A stretch of DNA of 64,000 nucleotides from Sulfuriferula thiophila. GTDB lineage: Bacteria > Pseudomonadota > Gammaproteobacteria > Burkholderiales > Sulfuriferulaceae. Shown here one piece after another: positions 27,564 to 37,234 of the stretch. The stretch covers positions 1-64,000 of the forward strand of contig NZ_BHGL01000017.1 in the NCBI RefSeq assembly GCF_003864975.1, written 5' to 3'. Each line of letters starts with the position of its first letter. The stretch's first letter is position 1. The translations under genes and the position numbers were made by a program. The notes below the pieces were generated by a model. It saw only the letters and a program-made list of their open reading frames with translations, was not told where the DNA came from and searched no databases.

Positions 27564-28865
27564 CTAGTGGGTGTTGTTGGTTGCTAGTATCAAGTGTGCG
27601 CATTTTACCCCGCTTTGGGTAGCGGCTTCCAGCGTGGCGGGATAATCGCTGGCGGTATAATCGCCAGCGAGGTGGAAATTTGCTAACGCTGTGTGCTGTG
27701 CTGGCCGGGGCAGATCGACGTCACAGGCGAAAGTGGCACGCTTCTCGACGATGACCTGATGCCAGATTGCGGTAGGTGGCGTGGCGAATGTCTGCTGTAG
27801 TTCTGCGGCGATGCGTGTGGCCAGTGTGGCATGATCGAGTGCGCTGTGCGCGCCGGCAGTGCTGATAACCACGGCTAACAAGCCATGCTGCTGATGGGTG
27901 ATGCCACGATCAAATACCCACTGCGCTATGGTGTCGGTCAATCCGGTCATGGGACGTGGCAGCCGGATATGCGGGGGGTATTGCAGATAAACCGTGGTAA
28001 TGGGTTGGTAGCTGTATGTTTTTAATTGTTGCGCGATCGGTGCTAGCTCTGGCAGCTTGCTGATCAGCGCGGCAACTTGATGTGCAGCGACAGCACAGAT
28101 GACATGACTATGCTGATTGCCATCTATAGTGTAGCCATCGGGGGATGCGCTGATGTGCCTGATGCGCTGGTGGAGGTTTACGCTACCGCCACGCTGCCGT
28201 ACATAATCTGCTGCTGGAGTTGGGAAAAATGCCGACAGATCTACGCTGGGTATGATGAGGTCGCTGTCATGCTGGCTGCGGGTGAGGCTGTCGCGCAACA
28301 CGTTGAGAAACACCTGGGCTGACGCTGTGGCGATAGGTGTGTTGAGCGCGGCGAGGCACAGTGGCTCCCACAACAGCTTGATTAGTACATCGGGCTGCTT
28401 TGCCAGTAATTGCACGACGCTGCAGTCCTGTTTCAGTTTGAAGCCGCGTAGACGCTGTTGCAGCATGAAGGCGATGGCAGCCCAGCGCTGTGCCGTGCTG
28501 ATGCCATGAGCAGTTAATAACGCCAGCAAGGTATTGAAGGGCGCGGGGAGTTGCGGTGCAGACAGTTGTAGCCCATTTTCGCTATGCAGAGTCAATGGCT
28601 GTTGCAGCCAGATAGTCGTATTCGGATTGACGAGGCGGGCTAATGCCAGTGTGGTTTGGTAGGCACCCAACAGCAGGTGCTGGCCGTTGTCGAGCGGCGT
28701 ATCCAGTTGCGCATGGCTGAGTTGCCGGGCACGGCCGCCTAATACGCCGCCGGCCTCGTATACCGTTACTTTGACGCCGTTTTGTGCGAGCGTTACTGCC
28801 GCTGCCATGCCGGCGTAGCCGCCGCCGATTACGGCAACGTGCTTGCTGCTATGCGTTTCCTGCAC
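27564..28865 (-). CDS. hpnE: Hydroxysqualene dehydroxylase HpnE
   Basis: FAD-dependent enzyme that reduces hydroxysqualene to squalene, last step of the HpnCDE route. The Rossmann motif VIGGGYAGMAAA near the N-terminus and GGRARQLSH are amine-oxidase/desaturase features; the C-terminus has FHLAGDYTASDYPATLEAATQ (split over 21 residues: FHLAGDYTA and SDYPATLEAA). The frame opens at a GTG at 28904, inside hpnD. The GTG at 28865, 5 bases past the hpnD stop with GAAGGG 10 bases upstream, is preferred and gives 433 residues. Confidence 0.9.
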   Translation of the reverse strand: MQETHSSKHVAVIGGGYAGMAAAVTLAQNGVKVTVYEAGGVLGGRARQLSHAQLDTPLDNGQHLLLGAYQTTLALARLVNPNTTIWLQQPLTLHSENGLQLSAPQLPAPFNTLLALLTAHGISTAQRWAAIAFMLQQRLRGFKLKQDCSVVQLLAKQPDVLIKLLWEPLCLAALNTPIATASAQVFLNVLRDSLTRSQHDSDLIIPSVDLSAFFPTPAADYVRQRGGSVNLHQRIRHISASPDGYTIDGNQHSHVICAVAAHQVAALISKLPELAPIAQQLKTYSYQPITTVYLQYPPHIRLPRPMTGLTDTIAQWVFDRGITHQQHGLLAVVISTAGAHSALDHATLATRIAAELQQTFATPPTAIWHQVIVEKRATFACDVDLPRPAQHTALANFHLAGDYTASDYPATLEAATQSGVKCAHLILATNNTH

Positions 28866-28870
28866 GCAGG

Positions 28871-29704
28871 TCAGCCCTTCATCCAGGTGCGCCAGGCTAT
28901 CCACAGTTTGCGGATAGGGGTCAGTGCGGTGCGCTGGGTGAGTACCTGAAAACCATCGTGGCGGATTTCTTCCAATAACGTGCGGTAAATGCCGGCCATG
29001 ACCAGCCCGGTTTTCTGTGCCTTGCGATCGGCGGCAGGGAGGGCGGCAAATGCCTGCTCATAGAACTGTTGTGCACGCTGGTATTGAAACTCCATCAGTT
29101 GCTTGAAATTCTCCGTCTGGCGCGCATTGAGGATGTCGCTGGCAGGAACGTTGAATTTCGCCAGTTCATCCATAGGCAGATAAATGCGGTTGCGCCGCGC
29201 GTCTTCACCGACATCGCGGATGATATTGGTAAGCTGGAATGCCAGCCCCAGATCAGCAGCATAGTGCAGAGTGGCGCGGTCGGTATAACCGAAAATGACT
29301 GCTGACAGTTCTCCTACCACACCGGCTACGCGGTGGCAGTACAGACGCAGTGATTTGAAGTCTTCGTAGCGATGCAGGCTCAGGTCCATTTCCATGCCGT
29401 CGATGATTTCCAATAACTGTTCGGCGGGCAGGTTGAAGTCGCGAATCACTGGTAACAGGGCGTGGCTCACCGGATGGTGCGGCTGACCCTGATAGAGGTC
29501 ACTGATTTCCTGGCGCCACCAGTTGAGCTTGGTTTGCGCGACATGCTCGTCAGTGCATTCATCGACGATATCATCGACTTCTCTGCAGAATGCATACAGG
29601 GCGATAATGGCGCGGCGGCGCGGCGCGGGCAGAAACAAAAAGCTGTAATAAAAGCTTGATCCGCTAGCAGCGGCTTTATCCTGGCAATACTGATTCGGGT
29701 CCAA
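28871..29704 (-). CDS. hpnD: Presqualene diphosphate synthase HpnD
   Basis: Condenses two farnesyl diphosphates to presqualene diphosphate. Both aspartate-rich motifs are present: DDIVD (44-48) and DVGEDARRNRIYLP (near 165-178). The 277 residues match HpnD. The start is a TTG at 29704 with AGGAAA six bases upstream. It lies 9 bases after hpnC. Its end precedes the favoured hpnE start by 5 bases. Confidence 0.94.
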   Translation of the reverse strand: MDPNQYCQDKAAASGSSFYYSFLFLPAPRRRAIIALYAFCREVDDIVDECTDEHVAQTKLNWWRQEISDLYQGQPHHPVSHALLPVIRDFNLPAEQLLEIIDGMEMDLSLHRYEDFKSLRLYCHRVAGVVGELSAVIFGYTDRATLHYAADLGLAFQLTNIIRDVGEDARRNRIYLPMDELAKFNVPASDILNARQTENFKQLMEFQYQRAQQFYEQAFAALPAADRKAQKTGLVMAGIYRTLLEEIRHDGFQVLTQRTALTPIRKLWIAWRTWMKG

Positions 29705-29713
29705 AGCGGTTTC

Positions 29714-30526
29714 CTATTTAGCGCGCAAAGCGCGGTAGAGCATGTTTAGCCAATCGCGGGTGCCGAGTACGGGGCGTTGGGTGTAGATATCGCCTTTGCT
29801 GGCGTGGAGCTTTTCCAGTACGGTTGCGCCACCCATAATGATCATGCGTAATTCCAGGCCAATACGGCCTTTTAGTACTTTACCCAGCGGTGCACCCGCT
29901 TGCAACAATTTGCGCGTGCGTTCTATCTGCATCAGCATGAATGGCGACCATGCACCGCTGCTGTCATGTCGCGCAATCTGCGCTTCGCTGATATTGTATC
30001 TGGCTAATTCATCCTGCGGCATGTAGATACGGTCTTTATCGTAATCAATGGCAATATCCTGCAGGAAATTGATAATCTGTAATGCTGAACAGATCGCATC
30101 GGAATATGCGAGGCTGCGCGGATTATGTTCACCATATAAGGCCAGCATCAGCCGCCCGACAGGGTTGGCCGATTTTTTGCAGTAATCCATGACTTCGCCA
30201 AAATTGGCATAGCGTGTTTTAACCACATCCTGCGAGAAAGCGTCGAGCAGGTCATTGAATGGCTGCAAAGGCAGTTTATGGCGAGCAATAACTTGCGCCA
30301 GGTCGCGAAATAATTCAGTTTGTGGTTCGGTGTTGCTGGCAATGCGGGATAGTTCGGCACGATAGCCGTCCAGAGCCGCCAGCCGTTCGCCGGCGCTGGC
30401 ATCGCCTTCATCGGCAATGTCATCAGCACTGCGTGCGAAATGGTAGATGATTTCTACTGCGTGCCGTAAGCGGCGGGGCAGCAGTATGGACGCGACCGGA
30501 AAGTTTTCGTAATGGTTTACTGGCAT
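29714..30526 (-). CDS. hpnC: Squalene synthase HpnC (hydroxysqualene-forming)
   Basis: Converts presqualene diphosphate to hydroxysqualene. The 270 residues include the first Asp-rich motif DDIAD (35-39) and the second DIAIDYDKDRIYMP. The start MPVNHYENFPVAS is the typical HpnC opening (HYENFPVAS). It is the first gene of the hpnCDE set. No clear ribosome site precedes the ATG. Squalene could feed hopanoids, but no squalene-hopene cyclase is in the window. Confidence 0.94.
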   Translation of the reverse strand: MPVNHYENFPVASILLPRRLRHAVEIIYHFARSADDIADEGDASAGERLAALDGYRAELSRIASNTEPQTELFRDLAQVIARHKLPLQPFNDLLDAFSQDVVKTRYANFGEVMDYCKKSANPVGRLMLALYGEHNPRSLAYSDAICSALQIINFLQDIAIDYDKDRIYMPQDELARYNISEAQIARHDSSGAWSPFMLMQIERTRKLLQAGAPLGKVLKGRIGLELRMIIMGGATVLEKLHASKGDIYTQRPVLGTRDWLNMLYRALRAK

Positions 30527-30569
30527 GCGAATAATCAGCGAGTTGGAAAATTTTAATGTTTTTTAAGAA

Positions 30570-30600
30570 TTGATGCTGACAGCACCTACCCAATTATATT
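30570..30600 (+). promoter_or_regulatory. Candidate promoter of tRNA-Leu
   Basis: TTGATG (30570-30575) and TATATT (30595-30600) are separated by 19 bases, longer than ideal. Initiation about 7 bases past the -10 would give a leader of about 8 bases before the tRNA, which is reasonable. Confidence 0.35.
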
Positions 30601-30614
30601 ACACTAAGCAGCTT

Positions 30615-30699
30615 GCGAAAGTGGCGGAATTGGTAGACGCACTGGATTTAGGTTCCAGCGCCGTAAGGCGTGAGAGTTCGAGTCTCTCCTTTCGCACCA
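30615..30699 (+). tRNA. tRNA-Leu (anticodon UAG)
   Basis: The 85-base gene folds as a class II tRNA with acceptor stem GCGAAAG/CTTTCGC, a long variable arm (GCCGTAAGGCGT) and an encoded CCA end. The anticodon stem CTGGA/TCCAG encloses the loop TTTAGGT, giving UAG, which reads CUA-type Leu codons. It lies upstream of tig, a common arrangement in betaproteobacteria. Confidence 0.97.
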
Positions 30700-30720
30700 T
30701 CTTTATACTCTAGGATTACT

Positions 30721-30745
30721 GTGCGCCCGCTTGTGGCGCACTTTT
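30721..30745 (+). terminator. Probable terminator after tRNA-Leu
   Basis: GTGCGCC and GGCGCAC form a perfect 7-base stem with a 7-base loop, followed by TTTT. The T-run is short, so it may only partly separate the tRNA from tig. Confidence 0.55.
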
Positions 30746-30779
30746 CACATTATCTATCCAACTCAATCAAGGATAATTC

Positions 30780-32087
30780 ATGCAACACGCTAATATCGAA
30801 CAAATCAGTGCTTTGGAACGCCGCATTAACCTTTCTGTGGAAATGCAGGCAATCGAGTCCGAAGTGGCCAATCGCTTAAAGCATATTGCACGTACGGCTC
30901 GTGTGGATGGTTTTCGTCACGGTAAGGTTCCTATGTCGATTGTTGCTAAGCAGTATGGCGGCGAAGTGCGTCAGGAAGTGCTTGGTAATGCGGTGGAGCG
31001 TGCTTTTTCAACAGCTGTTCAGGCAAACCAGTTAAAAGTTGCCGGTTTCCCGCGTATCGAGCCAAAAACAGATGCTGCAGATCAGGCTTTGTTTGAGTTC
31101 TACGCCGTGTTTGAGGTTTACCCTGAAATTACGTTGGGTGATATCAGCACTGCCGAGATTAGTCGTCCGGTTGTGGCAGTTGGCGATGCTGAAATTGATA
31201 AAACACTGGATGTGTTACGTAAGCAGCGTGTGCAATACGAAAGCGCCGATCGCGCCGCGCAAACCAATGATTTGGTGACACTGGATTATGTAGGCAAGGT
31301 TGACGGTGAAGTGTTCGCTGGTGGCGAAGCCAAGGGTTTCCGCGTAGTTGTTGGTGAAGGCCGCACCCTGCCTGATTTCGAAGCGGCTTTGCTGGATGTT
31401 AAGGCGGGTGACAAGAAGACATTTGACGTGGCTTTCCCCGTTGATTATCAGGCTGCCGAACTGGCGGGTAAAACAGCGGAATTTAGCGTCGAAATTACTG
31501 ATGTAGCTGCGCCTAAGTTGCCTGAAGTCGATGCGGAATTTGCCAAGAGCCTGGGTATTGAAGACGGCGACGTAGCTAAAATGCGCGCCGAGATCAAGGG
31601 CAATCTGGAACGTGAAGTGAAAAACCGTGTTCTGGCGCAAGTAAAAGATCAGGTCATGCAGGCTCTATTGGCTGCAACGTCTATCGATACGCCTAAATCT
31701 CTGGTGCAGAATGAAGCGCAACGTTTGATGGAACAGGCGCGCAATGACTTGCAAGCGCGTGGCATGAATGTTGCTGATATTCCTATGCCTACGGATTTGT
31801 TTGAAGAACGTGCGCAACGCCGTGTAGCATTGGGACTGATTTTGTCGGAAGTCGTACAAAAGCATGCGTTGGCAGCGAAAACCGAACAAGTTAAGGAAAT
31901 GATAGAAGAGCTCGCGCAAAGTTACGAAGACCCGCAGAACGTTGTTAACTGGTATCGTAAAAATCCGGAAAAAATGCAAGAGATTGAATCCTTGGCATTA
32001 GAGAACAATGTTGTAGAATGGGTACTAGGGCAAGCTAAGGTAACGGATCAAGTGCTCGCTTTTGATGAATTAATGGGGAAGGCATAA
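30780..32087 (+). CDS. tig: Trigger factor (ribosome-bound chaperone, peptidyl-prolyl isomerase)
   Basis: Ribosome-associated chaperone for nascent chains. The ribosome-binding domain carries the signature [12 protein letters not shown], a relative of GFRxGKxP, near residue 45. The FKBP-type domain (about 150-240) has [19 protein letters not shown], and the long C-terminal helical domain completes 435 residues. AAGGA lies upstream of the ATG. It is followed after 4 bases by clpP, the classic tig-clpP-clpX order. Confidence 0.98.
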   Translation: MQHANIEQISALERRINLSVEMQAIESEVANRLKHIARTARVDGFRHGKVPMSIVAKQYGGEVRQEVLGNAVERAFSTAVQANQLKVAGFPRIEPKTDAADQALFEFYAVFEVYPEITLGDISTAEISRPVVAVGDAEIDKTLDVLRKQRVQYESADRAAQTNDLVTLDYVGKVDGEVFAGGEAKGFRVVVGEGRTLPDFEAALLDVKAGDKKTFDVAFPVDYQAAELAGKTAEFSVEITDVAAPKLPEVDAEFAKSLGIEDGDVAKMRAEIKGNLEREVKNRVLAQVKDQVMQALLAATSIDTPKSLVQNEAQRLMEQARNDLQARGMNVADIPMPTDLFEERAQRRVALGLILSEVVQKHALAAKTEQVKEMIEELAQSYEDPQNVVNWYRKNPEKMQEIESLALENNVVEWVLGQAKVTDQVLAFDELMGKA

Positions 32088-32091
32088 CGTA

Positions 32092-32721
32092 ATGATGACC
32101 AATAGCAACTGGGATCCACAAGCCTTGGGTTACATCCCAATGGTGGTTGAGCAAAGCGGGCGTGGCGAACGCTCCTATGATATTTATTCGCGCCTGCTGA
32201 AGGAGCGAGTGATATTTCTGGTAGGTCCGGTTAATGAGACGTCTGCAAATCTCGTGGTGGCTCAGTTGCTGTTCCTTGAATCGGAAAATCCTGACAAAGA
32301 TATTTATTTCTATATCAATTCACCAGGTGGTTCAGTTTCAGCGGGTATGTCTATTTACGACACCATGCAATTTATCAAGCCTGATGTCAGCACACTGTGC
32401 ATGGGTCAAGCGGCCAGTATGGGTGCGTTTCTGCTGACAGCGGGTGCCAAGGGTAAGCGTTTTGCATTGCCGAATGCGCGCGTAATGATTCATCAGCCAT
32501 TGGGCGGTTTCCAGGGTCAGGCATCGGATATTGCGATTCACGCCAAGGAAATATTGTATTTACGTGAGCGTTTAAATGGCATGATGGCATTCCATACCGG
32601 ACAGGATATGGCTACGCTGGAAAAGGATACCGATCGCGATAATTTCATGAGTGCCGAAGAGGCTGTAAATTATGGTCTGATCGATAAAGTGATAACAAGT
32701 CGCGCTGAAGCTGCGGCATAA
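32092..32721 (+). CDS. clpP: ATP-dependent Clp protease proteolytic subunit ClpP
   Basis: Barrel-forming serine peptidase that degrades proteins delivered by ClpX or ClpA. The catalytic triad is S109 (MGQAASMGA), H134 (MIHQPLGG) and D183 (DRDNFMS), offset by two from the E. coli precursor numbering. The 209 residues are normal. Its partner clpX follows after 29 bases. Confidence 0.98.
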   Translation: MMTNSNWDPQALGYIPMVVEQSGRGERSYDIYSRLLKERVIFLVGPVNETSANLVVAQLLFLESENPDKDIYFYINSPGGSVSAGMSIYDTMQFIKPDVSTLCMGQAASMGAFLLTAGAKGKRFALPNARVMIHQPLGGFQGQASDIAIHAKEILYLRERLNGMMAFHTGQDMATLEKDTDRDNFMSAEEAVNYGLIDKVITSRAEAAA

Positions 32722-32750
32722 TTAAGTTAAATCTTAACGGAGGATATGCC

Positions 32751-34010
32751 ATGTCTGACAAAAATAGCGGCGAAAAACTGTTGTACTGCTCTTTTTGCGG
32801 TAAGAGTCAGCACGAAGTGCGTAAACTCATTGCAGGGCCATCCGTATTTATTTGCGATGAATGTGTAGAGCTGTGCACGGATATCATTCGCGAAGAAATT
32901 CAACAGGACAAGATGGGTAAAACGGACAAATCCGCTTTACCGACACCGCAACAGATACAGATTATCCTGAACGATTATGTTATCGGCCAGGATAAAGCCA
33001 AGCGCATTCTGGCGGTTGCTGTCTATAACCACTACAAGCGTTTGCGTCATTCTGACGGCAAAGGCGATATCGAACTGGCAAAAAGCAACATCCTGCTGAT
33101 CGGACCTACCGGTTCGGGTAAAACCTTGCTGGCTCAGACCTTGGCGCGATTGCTCGATGTGCCGTTCGTCATGGCTGATGCAACTACACTGACTGAAGCC
33201 GGTTATGTGGGTGAAGACGTCGAAAATATCATTCAGAAGCTGTTGCAGAAATGCGATTACGATGTTGAAAAAGCCAAGAATGGTATTGTTTATATTGATG
33301 AAATTGATAAGATTTCGCGTAAATCCGACAACCCATCCATTACCCGCGATGTATCGGGCGAGGGTGTGCAGCAGGCTTTGCTGAAATTGATCGAAGGTAC
33401 TACCGCGTCGATTCCGCCACAAGGCGGTCGCAAGCATCCTAATCAGGAATTTGTGCAGGTTGATACCACAAATATGTTGTTTATATGTGGTGGCGCATTT
33501 GCCGGCCTGGAGAAGGTAATCCAGAATCGTTCTACCAAAGGCGGTATTGGTTTCGGTGCTGAAGTGAAGAGCAAGGATGACAGCAAGGATATTTCTGCGC
33601 TATTGCAGGAAGTTGAGCCAGAAGATTTGATTAAGTTTGGTCTGATTCCGGAGTTAATTGGGCGTTTGCCGGTTATTGCTACGCTGGAAGAACTGGATGA
33701 AACCGCTCTGATGACTATCCTGACCCAGCCGAAAAATGCATTGACCAAGCAGTATGCCAAATTGTTTGAAATGGAAGGTGCGGAGCTGGAATTTCGCGAA
33801 GATGCGTTGATTTCGATCGCCAAGCGAGCGCTTGCACGTAAAACAGGCGCGCGTGGTTTGCGTTCCATTATTGAACATGCGTTGCTGGACACCATGTTTG
33901 AATTGCCTTCGATGGAAAATGTAACAAAAGTTGTTGTTGATGAAAATGTCATTAATGGCACTGCTAAGCCATTAATGATTTATGCTGATCAGGCAAAATT
34001 GGCTTCATGA
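32751..34010 (+). CDS. clpX: ATP-dependent Clp protease ATP-binding subunit ClpX
   Basis: AAA+ unfoldase that feeds substrates to ClpP. An N-terminal C4 zinc finger (C13, C16, C35, C38) is followed by Walker A (GPTGSGKT, 118-125), Walker B ([10 protein letters not shown]) and the sensor/RKH-type pore regions. The 419 residues are typical. A strong ribosome site (CGGAGGA) precedes the ATG. A terminator hairpin follows the stop. Confidence 0.98.
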   Translation: MSDKNSGEKLLYCSFCGKSQHEVRKLIAGPSVFICDECVELCTDIIREEIQQDKMGKTDKSALPTPQQIQIILNDYVIGQDKAKRILAVAVYNHYKRLRHSDGKGDIELAKSNILLIGPTGSGKTLLAQTLARLLDVPFVMADATTLTEAGYVGEDVENIIQKLLQKCDYDVEKAKNGIVYIDEIDKISRKSDNPSITRDVSGEGVQQALLKLIEGTTASIPPQGGRKHPNQEFVQVDTTNMLFICGGAFAGLEKVIQNRSTKGGIGFGAEVKSKDDSKDISALLQEVEPEDLIKFGLIPELIGRLPVIATLEELDETALMTILTQPKNALTKQYAKLFEMEGAELEFREDALISIAKRALARKTGARGLRSIIEHALLDTMFELPSMENVTKVVVDENVINGTAKPLMIYADQAKLAS

Positions 34011-34019
34011 TCAAAACTG

Positions 34020-34057
34020 ACTGGTTGCCAGTAATTATGGCAACCGGTTGGTTTTTT
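34020..34057 (+). terminator. Terminator after clpX
   Basis: ACTGGTTGCCA (34020-34030) pairs with TGGCAACCGGT (34038-34048) with one wobble around a 7-base loop, followed by TGGTTTTTT. It separates the tig-clpP-clpX unit from lon. Confidence 0.75.
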
Positions 34058-34112
34058 GGTAATATAAACACGCTTGGATTCAGGCGCTTGCGGATAATAT
34101 GTGCAGGTACGG

Positions 34113-34139
34113 CTTGAATTTTGTTAAGCTGCCCGTATA
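34113..34139 (+). promoter_or_regulatory. Candidate heat-shock (sigma-32-like) promoter of lon
   Basis: CTTGAA (34113-34118), a 13-base spacer and CCCGTATA (34132-34139) resemble the sigma-32 elements CTTGAA and CCCCATnT. The -35 is perfect; the -10 shares mainly CCC. A start near 34147 would leave a leader of about 35 bases before lon. lon is a heat-shock gene in other proteobacteria. Confidence 0.4.
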
Positions 34140-34181
34140 TGTGTCCTATGTCGTTCAATTCTCATATAGGGTGTCACTATC

Positions 34182-36599
34182 ATGGCCTTACTCCAAGACG
34201 CTGAAGCTTTAACACTGCCATTACTCCCGTTGCGTGACGTAGTGGTATTTCCTCATATGGTGATCCCATTGTTCGTGGGTCGCGCCAAATCAATAAAAGC
34301 ACTTGAAATTGCCATGGAAGCCGGCAAGAGTATTCTGCTGGTTGCGCAGAAGTCCGCATCCAAAGATGAGCCTACACCTGAAGATTTGTATCATATCGGC
34401 AGTGTGGCAACCATATTGCAGATGCTGAAATTACCAGACGGCACCGTAAAAGTGCTGGTCGAAGGTAACCAGCGTGCAAAAGTGCTCGAATATGCTGATC
34501 TGGACAGTCATTTTGTCGGTACCGTTGAGCTGGTGCCAAATGATGATACGACTGATGATAATGAAGCTGAAGCCACGCGCAGAGCCTTGGTTACCCAGTT
34601 CGATCAGTATGTCAAACTCAATAAAAAAATACCCCCTGAAATTCTGACCTCATTGGTTGGTATCGATGAAGCTGGCCGTCTGGCGGATACTATAGCCGCG
34701 CATTTGCCACTCAAGCTTGAGCAGAAACAGGACATTCTTGAAATGTTCCCGGTGCAGGCGCGCCTCGAACATTTAATGAGCTTGCTCGAAGGCGAAATCG
34801 ATATCCTGCAGGTGGAAAAACGTATTCGCGGACGTGTTAAGCGTCAAATGGAAAAGAGTCAGCGCGATTACTATTTGAATGAACAGGTTAAGGCGATCCA
34901 AAAAGAACTGGGTGATGGTGATGAAGGCGTAGAGCTGGAAGAGCTGGAAAAGCGCATTAAAGAAGCCAGAATGAGCAAGGATGCCGAGGCTAAGGCTGAG
35001 TCTGAGTTGAAGAAACTCAAGATGATGTCGCCTATGTCAGCTGAAGCTGCTGTGGTGCGTAGCTACATCGAAACCTTGATCAGCCTGCCGTGGAAGAAGA
35101 AAACCAAAATCAGTAAAGACTTGGCAAAAGCTGAGATGATTCTGGATAAGGACCATTACGGCCTGGAAAAAGTTAAAGAGCGAATAGTTGAATACCTTGC
35201 TGTGCAGCAACGGGTAGAAAAACTCAAAGGCCCGATTTTATGTCTGGTTGGGCCTCCTGGTGTGGGTAAGACCTCGCTAGGGCAGTCTATCGCTAAAGCC
35301 ACAAATCGTAAGTTCGTGCGCATGGCTTTGGGTGGTGTGCGCGATGAATCAGAGATTCGCGGTCACCGCCGTACATACATTGGTTCTATGCCGGGCAAGA
35401 TTTTGCAAAGCATGAGCAAGATAGGAGTGCGTAACCCGCTATTCTTGCTGGATGAAGTGGACAAAATGGGCCAGGATTTCCGTGGCGATCCGTCGTCAGC
35501 GCTGTTAGAGGTGCTGGATCCTGAACAAAACCACACTTTTGCGGATCACTACATCGAAGTGGATTTCGATCTGTCTGATGTGATGTTCGTAGCGACAGCC
35601 AATACATTGAATATTCCTGCGCCGCTGCTGGATCGTATGGAAATCATTCGTCTGTCGGGTTATACCGAAGATGAAAAAGTGAGTATTGCCGAACGTTATC
35701 TTGTTTCCAAGCAAATGGCTGCAAATGGATTAAAGCCGGAAGAGTGTTCTATTTCCGAAAGTGCGTTGCGCGACATAGTGCGGTATTACACGCGTGAGGC
35801 CGGGGTGCGTAACCTGGACCGTGATGTGGCAAAAATTTGCCGCAAGGTGGTAAAGGCATTGCTCACCAAAACAACCAAAGCTGGGAAGATTACAGTTACC
35901 GCGCGCAATCTGGATAAGTATTTGGGAGTGCGTCGCTTCAGTTACGGCGTGGCTGAGAAATACAATCAGGTTGGCCAGGTTACCGGTTTGGCTTGGACAG
36001 AAGTGGGGGGTGAACTGCTGACCATTGAAAGTGTGCTGTTGCCGGGTAAAGGTAAAATGATCACTACTGGCCAGTTGGGCGATGTGATGCAGGAATCGAT
36101 ACAGGCAGCCATGTCAGTGGTTCGTAGCAGATCCCAGGCATTAGGTATTCCGCAAGATTTTTATCAGAAGAATGATATTCACATTCACTTGCCTGAGGGT
36201 GCTACACCCAAGGATGGGCCAAGTGCGGGTATCGGCATCTGTACCGCACTGGTGTCGGTATTGACGGGTATACCTGTAAGGGCTGATGTTGCCATGACGG
36301 GTGAAATTACCTTGCGCGGCGAGGTCTTGCCTATCGGTGGTCTGAAAGAAAAGTTGTTGGCTGCACATCGCGGCGGTATCAAAACAGTGCTGATTCCAGA
36401 AGAAAATGTCCGTGATTTGGTCGATATACCTGAGAATATTAAAAACAAGCTGGATATTCAGCCTGTGAAATGGATTGATCAGGTATTGAAAGTGGTGCTG
36501 GAGCGTCAGCCGGAACCATTGGCCGAGGTTCCTGTGGTGGCTGGGGAAGTCGTTCCTGCAGTGGCAGTTCCAGCCGAAATTGTAACAACCAAGCATTAA
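34182..36599 (+). CDS. lon: ATP-dependent Lon protease
   Basis: Homohexameric AAA+ serine protease that removes misfolded and regulatory proteins. The order is an N-terminal substrate domain ([20 protein letters not shown]), a helical region, Walker A (GPPGVGKTS, near 357), Walker B (FLLDEVDKM) and the protease domain with the Ser in KDGPSAGIG (near 680) and Lys in [14 protein letters not shown] (near 725). The 805 residues end in a Val/Pro/Ala-rich tail slightly longer than in E. coli. AGGGTG precedes the ATG. Confidence 0.98.
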   Translation: MALLQDAEALTLPLLPLRDVVVFPHMVIPLFVGRAKSIKALEIAMEAGKSILLVAQKSASKDEPTPEDLYHIGSVATILQMLKLPDGTVKVLVEGNQRAKVLEYADLDSHFVGTVELVPNDDTTDDNEAEATRRALVTQFDQYVKLNKKIPPEILTSLVGIDEAGRLADTIAAHLPLKLEQKQDILEMFPVQARLEHLMSLLEGEIDILQVEKRIRGRVKRQMEKSQRDYYLNEQVKAIQKELGDGDEGVELEELEKRIKEARMSKDAEAKAESELKKLKMMSPMSAEAAVVRSYIETLISLPWKKKTKISKDLAKAEMILDKDHYGLEKVKERIVEYLAVQQRVEKLKGPILCLVGPPGVGKTSLGQSIAKATNRKFVRMALGGVRDESEIRGHRRTYIGSMPGKILQSMSKIGVRNPLFLLDEVDKMGQDFRGDPSSALLEVLDPEQNHTFADHYIEVDFDLSDVMFVATANTLNIPAPLLDRMEIIRLSGYTEDEKVSIAERYLVSKQMAANGLKPEECSISESALRDIVRYYTREAGVRNLDRDVAKICRKVVKALLTKTTKAGKITVTARNLDKYLGVRRFSYGVAEKYNQVGQVTGLAWTEVGGELLTIESVLLPGKGKMITTGQLGDVMQESIQAAMSVVRSRSQALGIPQDFYQKNDIHIHLPEGATPKDGPSAGIGICTALVSVLTGIPVRADVAMTGEITLRGEVLPIGGLKEKLLAAHRGGIKTVLIPEENVRDLVDIPENIKNKLDIQPVKWIDQVLKVVLERQPEPLAEVPVVAGEVVPAVAVPAEIVTTKH

Positions 36600-36635
36600 T
36601 TTTGACTAATTTACCAATTTATCGGTAAAATCGCT

Positions 36636-36674
36636 ACAAGCCGCTTGACACAAGGTTTTGCGGCTTGTTATAAA
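36636..36674 (+). promoter_or_regulatory. hupB promoter embedded in an inverted repeat
   Basis: TTGACA (36645-36650) and TTATAA (36668-36673) are 17 bases apart; TATAAA one base later gives an 18-base spacer. This is close to an ideal sigma-70 promoter with a leader of about 42 bases before hupB. The 9-base arms ACAAGCCGC (36636-36644) and GCGGCTTGT (36660-36668) flank the -35 hexamer. Confidence 0.7.
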
Positions 36675-36721
36675 GCTGGTTGCAGGATTTTCCTGTAATA
36701 ACTTAACAGAAGGGGATACAC

Positions 36722-36994
36722 GTGAACAAATCTGAATTGATTGATGCTATCGCAGAATCAGCTGATATTTCCAAAGCTGCTGCTGGTCGTGCGTTAGATG
36801 CAACTGTTGCTGCTGTTACAGCATCATTGAAAAATGGTGAAATGGTTACTTTAGTTGGTTTTGGTTCTTTCTACGTAGGCGATCGTGCAGAGCGCGATGG
36901 TCGTAATCCCCAAACTGGTAAAGCCATCAAAATCAAAGCTGCGAAAGTTCCTAAATTTCGTGCTGGTAAAACATTGAAAGATGCTGTAAACTAG
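36722..36994 (+). CDS. hupB: DNA-binding protein HU-beta
   Basis: Nucleoid-associated protein that bends DNA as a dimer. The 90 residues show the HU fold: [40 protein letters not shown] with the DNA-contacting arm, and the C-terminal [17 protein letters not shown]. The start is GTG with AAGGGGA seven bases upstream. It follows lon and precedes tRNA-Val by only 11 bases, so it may be cotranscribed with the two tRNAs. Confidence 0.97.
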   Translation: MNKSELIDAIAESADISKAAAGRALDATVAAVTASLKNGEMVTLVGFGSFYVGDRAERDGRNPQTGKAIKIKAAKVPKFRAGKTLKDAVN

Positions 36995-37005
36995 TCGTCT
37001 TTCCT

Positions 37006-37081
37006 GGGTGCTTAGCTCAGCTGGTAGAGCACCGCCCTTACAAGGCGATTGTCGGGGGTTCGAACCCCTCAGCACCCACCA
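37006..37081 (+). tRNA. tRNA-Val (anticodon UAC)
   Basis: 76-base cloverleaf with acceptor GGGTGCT/AGCACCC, D arm AGCTCAGCTGGTAGAGC, anticodon loop CTTACAA (UAC), T arm GGGGGTTCGAACCCCTC and encoded CCA. It begins 11 bases after the hupB stop. Confidence 0.97.
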
Positions 37082-37098
37082 AGTTTCATATTGTTTTT

Positions 37099-37175
37099 GG
37101 AGTGGTAGTTCAGTTGGTTAGAATACCGGCCTGTCACGCCGGGGGTCGCGGGTTCGAGTCCCGTCCACTCCGCCA
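37099..37175 (+). tRNA. tRNA-Asp (anticodon GUC)
   Basis: 77-base cloverleaf with acceptor GGAGTGG/CCACTCC, anticodon stem CCGGC/GCCGG around CTGTCAC (GUC), T arm CGCGGGTTCGAGTCCCG and encoded GCCA end. It lies 17 bases after tRNA-Val and 5 bases before a terminator. Confidence 0.97.
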
Positions 37176-37180
37176 ACACG

Positions 37181-37209
37181 AAAGGCGAACCTAGGTTCGC
37201 CTTTTTTTT
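37181..37209 (+). terminator. Terminator after tRNA-Asp
   Basis: AAAGGCGAACC and GGTTCGCCTTT form a perfect 11-base stem with a TA loop, followed by a continuous T-run to 37209. It closes the hupB-tRNA unit just before ppiD. Confidence 0.9.
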
Positions 37210-37234
37210 CGTAAATTTTTTAGTGTGACTACCA

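Noticed and set aside
27564-28904. Long overlap of hpnE with hpnD as a sign of frameshift
   Set aside because: A GTG just after the hpnD stop with a ribosome-site-like GAAGGG explains the gene without overlap, and both proteins are complete.
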